Made by a program: the position numbers and the translations under genes | Origin: Alphaproteobacteria bacterium | GTDB taxonomy: Bacteria > Pseudomonadota > Alphaproteobacteria > Elsterales > Elsteraceae | Assembly: GCA_013298565.1 (NCBI GenBank) | Contig: JAAFIC010000016.1 | Coordinates: 1-44,498 of the forward strand | Length of the DNA stretch: 44,498 nt | Direction: 5' to 3' | In this document: positions 39,297 to 44,498 of the stretch, piece after piece | Layout of the letters: the number at the start of each line of letters is the position of its first letter | Position numbering within the stretch: position 1 is the stretch's first letter | Notes under the pieces: model-generated | Database searches by the model: none | The model's input: the letters and a program-made list of their open reading frames with translations, nothing else | Told to the model about the DNA's origin: nothing

Positions 39297-40784
39297 ATGA
39301 AAATGTCGTTTAGCGATCTGGACCTAGCCAAAAAAGGCACCTTGGTCGTGACCGTTGCCGAAGATCGCGCCCTGCTCGCCAGTGCCGCCCAGGTGGATGC
39401 GCTCACGCAAGGCGCGGTAGCGCGCGCGATGGCCGCCAGCCGCTTTACTGGCAAATTCGGCCAGACGTTAGAACTTTTGGCCCCCGTTGGTCTCGAGGCG
39501 AGCCGGGTTCTGCTTCTTGGGTTGGGTAAGCTCGCCGAATTGACCGATGCCAAAGCGGAAAGCCTGGGGGCCACGGCCTATGCCGCCGTCTCGGGCCAGC
39601 CGGAAACCCATCTGGCCGTCGCGCTCGATCCGCTGACGGGCGATCTCAGCACGGCCACCTTCGCCGCCCGCCTCGCTCACGGGGCGCATTTGCGCGCCTA
39701 CCGCTTCGATAAATATCTGACCAAGCAAAAGGCCGAAGATAAGCCTTCCTTGGAAAAAATCACGGTTCTGTTGGCCGACCATAGCGCCGCCAAAAAAGCC
39801 TATGCCGATTTCGATAAGCTCGCCGATGGCGTTATCTACGCCCGCGATCTCGTGACCGAACCCGGCAATGTGCTTAACCCGGAAACTTATGCCGACCGGC
39901 TGAAGGATTTGGAAAAAGCCGGGCTTGAGATCGACGTTCTAACCCTGAAAGACCTGAAAAAGCTGGGTATGGGCGCGCTGATTGGCGTTGGCCAAGGCTC
40001 CAAGTCGGAGTCCCGCGTTGTCGTTATGTGCTGGAACGGCGGGAAAGATGGCGCAGCCCCGGTGGCGTTCGTGGGTAAGGGCGTAACCTTCGATAGCGGT
40101 GGCCTGTCGCTGAAGAGCGCCAAGGGCATGGAAGACATGAAGTGGGACATGGGCGGCTCGGCAGCCGTCGTCGGCACGCTGCTGGCGCTTGCAGGCCGTA
40201 AGGCGAAGGTTAATGCCGTTGGCATTGTTGGCCTTGTCGAAAACATGCCCTCGGCCAATGCCCAGCGCCCCGGCGATGTGGTTACCAGCATGAGCGGCCA
40301 GACCATCGAAGTGCTGAATACCGACGCCGAAGGCCGTTTGGTGCTGGCCGATATTCTTTGGTACACGCAAGACCGCTTCAAGCCCGTCGCCATGATTAAT
40401 CTTGCCACCTTGACCGGCGCGATCATCACCGCCCTGGGCCATGAGCACGCCGGGCTGTTCGCCAATAACGACGCGCTGGCCGACGCCATTCTGACCGCAG
40501 GCAAAGATACGGGCGAAACCCTATGGCGCATGCCGCTCGGCGAAGCCTATGACAGTCTTCTGAAATCCCCCATCGCCGACATGAAGAATATCGGCGACGG
40601 CGGCGCGGGCAGCACAGTGGCCGCTGTGTTCTTGCAACGCTTCGTGAATGAGGTGCCGTGGGCGCATCTCGACATCGCGGGCGTGGCTTGGGCGAATAAG
40701 GACAAGGGCGTGGTGCCGAAAGGCGCTTCCGGCTGGGGCGTGCGCTTGCTCGACCAGTTAGTGAAAACCCACTACGAAGCCTAA
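39297..40784 (+). CDS. pepA: Leucyl aminopeptidase (M17 family)
   Basis: A 495-residue dizinc aminopeptidase releasing N-terminal residues from peptides. The active-site residues correspond to E. coli PepA with an offset of nine: K261 and D266 (VGKGVTFDSGG), D284 (MKWDMGG), D343, E345 and R347 (NTDAEGRL). An N-terminal macro-like domain covers about residues 1-165. The ATG at 39297 is preferred; an in-frame start inside the leader (39195) would translate through the hairpin. holC follows 15 bases later, a conserved pair. Confidence 0.96.
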   Translation: MKMSFSDLDLAKKGTLVVTVAEDRALLASAAQVDALTQGAVARAMAASRFTGKFGQTLELLAPVGLEASRVLLLGLGKLAELTDAKAESLGATAYAAVSGQPETHLAVALDPLTGDLSTATFAARLAHGAHLRAYRFDKYLTKQKAEDKPSLEKITVLLADHSAAKKAYADFDKLADGVIYARDLVTEPGNVLNPETYADRLKDLEKAGLEIDVLTLKDLKKLGMGALIGVGQGSKSESRVVVMCWNGGKDGAAPVAFVGKGVTFDSGGLSLKSAKGMEDMKWDMGGSAAVVGTLLALAGRKAKVNAVGIVGLVENMPSANAQRPGDVVTSMSGQTIEVLNTDAEGRLVLADILWYTQDRFKPVAMINLATLTGAIITALGHEHAGLFANNDALADAILTAGKDTGETLWRMPLGEAYDSLLKSPIADMKNIGDGGAGSTVAAVFLQRFVNEVPWAHLDIAGVAWANKDKGVVPKGASGWGVRLLDQLVKTHYEA

Positions 40785-40799
40785 GGGTTTTTAGCCGCT

Positions 40800-41273
40800 A
40801 TGACCGACTGGAGCTTCTACCACCTCACGCGCGCATCGCTGGAGGAGGCTTTGCCGAAGCTGCTGGAGCGCGTGATAGCGGCGAATCTGCGAGCGGTTGT
40901 GCTGTGCGGGTCGGAAGAACGGGTGGAGGCGCTGAACGCCCACCTCTGGACCTACGATCCCGCCAGCTTCCTCCCCCACGGCACCGTGAAAGAGGGCATG
41001 GCAACGCGCCAACCCATCTGGCTCACCGCTGTGGACGAAAACCCGAACAGCGCAACCGTGGCGCTATTAACCGAAGGCGTAAGCCTAGCCAATCCAGGCG
41101 CTTACGCCCGTATCCTCGACATCTTCAATGGCCGCGACGAACTCGCAGTGGCCGCCGCGCGCCTGCGCTATAAAGAGGCGAAGACGGCGGGGCATTGGTT
41201 GAAGTATTATCAGCAGAGCGACCGGGGGTGGACGCTCGCGCATGAGGCGAAGCCGGCGGAGACATCGGCTTAA
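40800..41273 (+). CDS. holC: DNA polymerase III chi subunit
   Basis: A 157-residue HolC protein. Family features are WSFYHLTRASLEEALPKLLERV at the N-terminus, GSEERVEALNAHLWTYDPASFLPHG, and ARILDIFNGRDELAVAAARLRYK followed by GHWLKYYQQ. It links the clamp loader to SSB at the replication fork. It forms a pair with pepA. Its TAA overlaps the stop codon of the convergent toxin gene within a shared TTAA. Confidence 0.95.
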   Translation: MTDWSFYHLTRASLEEALPKLLERVIAANLRAVVLCGSEERVEALNAHLWTYDPASFLPHGTVKEGMATRQPIWLTAVDENPNSATVALLTEGVSLANPGAYARILDIFNGRDELAVAAARLRYKEAKTAGHWLKYYQQSDRGWTLAHEAKPAETSA

Positions 41274-41611
41274 TCGGCGAGACCGACGAAGACTGCAATA
41301 GATCGGTTGATGCGGATCATCTCGCTGTCTTCGAGCTTACCGATGCGTTTCCCGAGCTTGGATCGGCTCACTGTTGTGATCTTATCGATCATGATCTGCG
41401 ATGGCTTTTCGAGACCGTTTTCCGTCGATGGTACAATAGGAATTCGGAATATCTCAGCGTCGGTCAGGTTGCTGGTGAAACCGCAGAACGTCACCGATTC
41501 GCCGCTGAAAGTATCACTTTGAACGATGACGATGGGGCGAGGCTTTCCCGCGTAGTCCTTTCCTCCGGCAACTGTCCAGACTTCTCCACGCTTGGGTGAG
41601 ATATCCGTCAT
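41270..41611 (-). CDS. MazF/PemK-type toxin endoribonuclease
   Basis: A 113-residue protein. KRGEVWTVAGGKDYAGKPRPIVIVQSD near the N-terminus is the MazF/PemK signature. The later part (PSQIMIDKITTVSRSKLGKRIGKL) matches the conserved MazF end. Toxins of this family cut mRNA at short sequence motifs. The start is ATG 41611, overlapping the antitoxin gene by ATGA; an ORF start 15 bases earlier (MERYR) lies inside the antitoxin gene. The frame is intact. Confidence 0.92.
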   Translation of the reverse strand: MTDISPKRGEVWTVAGGKDYAGKPRPIVIVQSDTFSGESVTFCGFTSNLTDAEIFRIPIVPSTENGLEKPSQIMIDKITTVSRSKLGKRIGKLEDSEMIRINRSIAVFVGLAD

Positions 41612-41868
41612 TCGGTATCGTTCCATTCGTCATCGAATAAGGAGTCGATGAAGGCCAGATCGTCCTTTTCCTGCGGACTATTTGCCACGGCAAGACATTG
41701 CCGCCGGGCTTCCTCCTTGAAGCTCTCGGATCGTGTGTCGGGAACCCATATTTGGAGCGGGCGCATTCCCTGCGCGCGCATCCTGTCCCGGTAGGCTTGC
41801 ACCTTGTCTCGAGAGGGGCTGGCAGCCTTTCCCTTTCCAGGTCCGCCTCGAGACTTTCCGACTTGCAC
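41608..41868 (-). CDS. MazE-family antitoxin (DUF3018 type)
   Basis: An 86-residue basic-then-acidic protein. The segment VQAYRDRMRAQGMRPLQIWVPDTRSESFKEEARRQ (residues about 23-57) is typical of DUF3018 MazE-like antitoxins. The basic Gly/Lys-rich N-terminus probably contacts DNA, and the acidic tail (DDLAFIDSLFDDEWNDTE) would bind the toxin. GTG start at 41868 with GAAGAGG 7 bases in front. Antitoxins of this family usually repress their own operon. Confidence 0.88.
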   Translation of the reverse strand: MQVGKSRGGPGKGKAASPSRDKVQAYRDRMRAQGMRPLQIWVPDTRSESFKEEARRQCLAVANSPQEKDDLAFIDSLFDDEWNDTE

Positions 41869-41903
41869 GATAGGGCCTCTTCATGGCGTGACATGTAACC
41901 TTG

Positions 41904-41932
41904 AGTATGGGTTTTTAAGGAAACAAATGCAA
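41904..41932 (-). promoter_or_regulatory. Candidate toxin-antitoxin promoter
   Basis: On the minus strand, TTGCAT (41932-41927), 17 bases and CATACT (41909-41904), 36 bases before the antitoxin GTG. The 9-base sequence CATACTCAA covers the -10 (41909-41901) and recurs directly upstream at 41956-41948; it could be an operator for the antitoxin. Confidence 0.4.
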
Positions 41933-41967
41933 TCGCTCGGGTTATGATTGAGTATGCGGCTGAAGCC

Positions 41968-44085
41968 TCACCCCGCCCGCAAAAACCGCGCTGCTGCATC
42001 GCGCTCGAACAAGTATAGCAGAATCCGCATCGCCTTACCGCGTTCGGAAACCAAATCCGGGTCTTTCCCCAACAGGTTCAGCGCATCCGTCCGCGCCGTC
42101 AGCAGCAGTTCTTCCTGTTGGATCGGATCACAGAGCTTGAACCCCGGCAACCCGCTTTGCTTGGTGCCCAGCACTTCGCCGGAGCCGCGCAGGCGCAAGT
42201 CTTCTTCGGCGATGCGGAAGCCGTCTTCGCTCTCGCGCAGGATTTTCAGGCGGGCGCGGGCGACCTCCCCCAAGGGGGCCTGATAGAGCAGCAGGCAGGT
42301 GGAACGCTCTCCCCCACGCCCAACGCGGCCCCGCAACTGGTGGAGTTGGGCGAGGCCGTAGCGTTCGGCGTGCTCGATCACCATAATAGTCGCCTCCGGC
42401 ACATTGATGCCGACTTCGATGACGGTGGTAGCGACTAGAATTTTGAGATCGCCGCGCGCAAACGCCCCGATAGCCGCGTCTTTCTCCGCTGCCTTCAAGC
42501 GCCCATGCACGAGGCCGACGATTCCCGGCCCGAAAACCTGTTCCAGCGCCGCCGCGCGTTCAGTGGTTGCCGCCAGATCGACCAGTTCCGACTCCTCGAC
42601 CAGCGGGCAGACCCAATAAACCCGCGCGTTGCTTTGGATAGCCCTGCCAACGGCGTAAACAACCTCCTCCAGCCGCTCCAGGGGCAGGGCGCGCGTATCA
42701 ATGGGTTTGCGGCCAGGGGGTTTTTCCAGCAGCCGCGAGACATCGAGATCACCGTAGGCGGTGAGGGCGAGACTGCGCGGAATCGGCGTTGCTGTCATCA
42801 CCAGCACGTCAACGCCCCGGCCCTTACTGGCAAGGGCTAAACGCTGATGCACGCCGAAGCGGTGTTGTTCGTCAATCACGGCGACGGCTAAATCTTGAAA
42901 CACAACATCTTCTTGAAACACAGCGTGGGTGCCAATCAGAAGATCAATTTCCCCCGCTGCCAGCCGCGCCAGCAGCGCTTCGCGTGGTTTGCCCTTATCT
43001 CGGCCCGTCAGGATCGCCACCCGTAGCCCTACGGCGTCGGCCAGCGGCCCGATGGTTTCGGCGTGCTGGCGCGCAAGAATTTCCGTCGGGGCCATCAGCG
43101 CCCCTTGTGCGCCCTCTTCGATCGCCACGGCCAGAGTGAGCAGCGCCACCACGGTTTTGCCGCTGCCAACATCGCCCTGAAGCAGGCGCAACATGCGCTT
43201 GTCCGACGCGAGATCGGCATCAATTTCCGCCAGCGCCTGTTCCTGGCTATTGGTGAGGGAGAAGGGCAGGGCCGCCCGCAACGCCGCCCGCAATATGCCG
43301 CCATTCTGCGCCGCTGCCGCCAGCGCCCGGCCCGTCAGGCGCTTATGATGCTCGCGTAATAGGAGAAGCGCCATTTGATTGGCGAGGATTTCATCATAGG
43401 CCAAGCGCTGCCGGGCGGGATTGTCGGGTGCAAGATCGGCTTCGGACTGCGGGTGATGCAGGGCGCGCACAGCATCCGCCCACACCGGCCAGCCGCGCGC
43501 TTTCACCAGCGGCGGATCGGCCCATTCCGGCAGGTCCATCACGCGCGACAAGGCCGCCTCCACCAGGGCTGCAAGCACCTTGGGCGTAATTCCTGCCGTC
43601 ATCGGGTAGATCGGTTGCGGCTCGGTCGCGCGGGTGAAACTCTCTAACCCGCCCACGAAATCTGGGTGCGCCATTTGTTTTTCGACGCCGAAGGCTTCGA
43701 TTTTTCCAGCAATTACCCGCTCTTCACCCAAAGGCAGCAGCTTTGCGATATAGTCGCCCTTGGCATGGAAGAAGATCAAATGCAAAAAACCGCTCGCATC
43801 GCGCACCCGCACCCGCCAGGGGTGGCGGGGGCTGTCTGGCGCGCGGTGATCTTCTACCGTTACTCGCAGGGCCGCGCTCTCGCCCGGCACTGCGTCGGCA
43901 ATCGAGTCGCGCGGACGATGCTCCGACAGGCCGACCGGGCGGTGCCACAGCAGATCGACGACCGAGTTCAACCCCAGCTTCGCCAACAGCTTTGCCCGCG
44001 CCGGCCCAACCTTGGGCAGCGCTTCCAATGCAGCGAACAGCGGGAAGAGAATTTCGGGGCGCAAACCGGGTATCCTATCTTTCAC
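41968..44085 (-). CDS. recG: ATP-dependent DNA helicase RecG
   Basis: A 705-residue superfamily 2 helicase that remodels stalled forks and Holliday junctions. An N-terminal wedge/OB domain covers about residues 1-165. Walker A is GDVGSGKT (304-311) and the DEAH-type box is DEQH (405-408). Motif VI is in QLRGRVGRGGERS. The annotated start is a GTG at 44085 without a clear ribosome site. A TTG at 44064 would give the LRPEILFPLF start often seen in RecG and is a fair alternative. It is divergent from sdhE. Confidence 0.95.
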   Translation of the reverse strand: MKDRIPGLRPEILFPLFAALEALPKVGPARAKLLAKLGLNSVVDLLWHRPVGLSEHRPRDSIADAVPGESAALRVTVEDHRAPDSPRHPWRVRVRDASGFLHLIFFHAKGDYIAKLLPLGEERVIAGKIEAFGVEKQMAHPDFVGGLESFTRATEPQPIYPMTAGITPKVLAALVEAALSRVMDLPEWADPPLVKARGWPVWADAVRALHHPQSEADLAPDNPARQRLAYDEILANQMALLLLREHHKRLTGRALAAAAQNGGILRAALRAALPFSLTNSQEQALAEIDADLASDKRMLRLLQGDVGSGKTVVALLTLAVAIEEGAQGALMAPTEILARQHAETIGPLADAVGLRVAILTGRDKGKPREALLARLAAGEIDLLIGTHAVFQEDVVFQDLAVAVIDEQHRFGVHQRLALASKGRGVDVLVMTATPIPRSLALTAYGDLDVSRLLEKPPGRKPIDTRALPLERLEEVVYAVGRAIQSNARVYWVCPLVEESELVDLAATTERAAALEQVFGPGIVGLVHGRLKAAEKDAAIGAFARGDLKILVATTVIEVGINVPEATIMVIEHAERYGLAQLHQLRGRVGRGGERSTCLLLYQAPLGEVARARLKILRESEDGFRIAEEDLRLRGSGEVLGTKQSGLPGFKLCDPIQQEELLLTARTDALNLLGKDPDLVSERGKAMRILLYLFERDAAARFLRAG

Positions 44086-44156
44086 CGCTGACAGGCGGTG
44101 GGGAGCGGTCTATATCCATCCCCGATTTCGGACAAGCACGAACCAACGAGGCTCCA

Positions 44157-44435
44157 GTGACCGAAAAGTTAAACACGACCGAAGACCTAACCCTGCGCCG
44201 CAAACGCATTCTGTTTCAAGCCCGGCACCGGGGGACGAAAGAGGCCGATTTGCTGATTGGCCGCTTCGTGGAAGCCCATCTTGCCGGGTTCGATGTGCTC
44301 GATCTCGACGCGCTGGAAGCCGTTATGGCGGAACAAGATCTCGATTTGGTCGCCTGGATTATCGGCGGCCTCACCCCGCCGCCCGCTGCAAATACCCCTA
44401 TGCTCGCCCGCATTATCGCCTACCATACGGCCTAA
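44157..44435 (+). CDS. sdhE: FAD assembly factor SdhE (DUF339)
   Basis: A 92-residue protein. RRKRILFQARHRGTKEADLL (about 14-33) contains the RGxxE motif needed for covalent flavinylation of the succinate dehydrogenase subunit. The GTG at 44157 has ACGAGG 6 bases in front and gives the usual length; the open frame extends far upstream as a shadow of recG and is rejected. recG-sdhE-mfd is a conserved alphaproteobacterial arrangement. Confidence 0.9.
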   Translation: MTEKLNTTEDLTLRRKRILFQARHRGTKEADLLIGRFVEAHLAGFDVLDLDALEAVMAEQDLDLVAWIIGGLTPPPAANTPMLARIIAYHTA

Positions 44436-44452
44436 CCTCGACTGGATGCCCG

Positions 44453-44498
44453 ATGAGCCTCGCTAAAACTCCCGCTTGGTACGCTGCCCCCGGCAGGC
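44453..44498 (+). CDS. Start of a gene, probably transcription-repair coupling factor (3' part outside window)
   Basis: Only 15 complete codons are in the window (MSLAKTPAWYAAPGR). The call rests on its position directly behind sdhE, where mfd is usual, and on the APGR near the start, as in some Mfd proteins. The identity is an inference. Confidence 0.4.
   Translation, partial: MSLAKTPAWYAAPGR

Noticed and set aside
43743-44156. Long plus-strand frame leading into sdhE
   Set aside because: It is antisense to recG; only the part from the GTG at 44157 has family similarity.

Overview
The window looks like a stretch of core chromosome from an alphaproteobacterium. Supporting signs are GTG, TTG and ATG starts with strong Shine-Dalgarno sequences, moderately high GC, and several typical gene neighbourhoods: lon-hup-tRNA-nuo, nuoN-birA-coaX-rnj-mce-DUF1467, guaB-rsmB-guaA, pepA/holC, surA-rsmA-gmk and recG/sdhE/mfd. 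The order Rhodospirillales or Azospirillales is my best guess, but the sequence alone does not fix the genus. There is no phage, insertion sequence or CRISPR array. Most of the window is housekeeping DNA with a few unusual insertions.

Layout, left to right. (1) Positions 1-1570 hold the 3' end of lon, the HU gene and three tRNA genes (Val-UAC and two identical Asp-GUC), with readable promoters and terminators. (2) Positions 1735-16073 hold a complete, compact 14-gene complex I operon, nuoA to nuoN. It continues almost without a gap into birA (probably started at a CTG codon), coaX, rnj, mce and a small DUF1467 membrane protein, up to 19987. (3) Positions 20082-22635 run on the minus strand and carry yciB, a STAS-domain anti-anti-sigma-like protein, an extended ATPase/anti-sigma-like kinase and an exported coiled-coil protein. 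(4) Positions 22799-24277 carry the most unusual gene, a single polypeptide joining a divergent peptide deformylase to a complete PLP fold-type II (threonine-dehydratase-like) enzyme. It has its own promoter candidate and a more AT-rich composition. (5) Positions 24412-30131 form a minus-strand guanine-nucleotide cluster, guaB-rsmB-GNAT-GNAT-guaA, with a good promoter in front of guaB. (6) From 30377: a chemotaxis receptor, rlmE, a Ppx/GppA phosphatase, yicC and gmk, then a photolyase-like flavoprotein whose domains appear to be in the reverse of the usual order, rsmA and surA. (7) From 39195: pepA-holC, a MazEF-type toxin-antitoxin pair, recG, sdhE and the first codons of a gene that is probably mfd.

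How the genes work together. The nuo genes encode the proton-pumping NADH:quinone oxidoreductase. The genes behind them serve biotin loading, CoA synthesis, RNA turnover and the methylmalonyl-CoA pathway. GuaB and GuaA make GMP from IMP, and Gmk, encoded on the other strand about 5 kb away, converts GMP to GDP. RsmB, RsmA and RlmE are rRNA methyltransferases. SurA is a periplasmic chaperone.

The best candidates for new biology are the deformylase-PLP enzyme fusion, the apparently permuted photolyase, the STAS/ATPase/coiled-coil cluster, the tandem acetyltransferases inside the gua cluster, and the apparent loss of lptF, lptG, lptD and pdxA from the usual pepA...surA-rsmA block. All functional statements are read from sequence motifs; no database search was possible.
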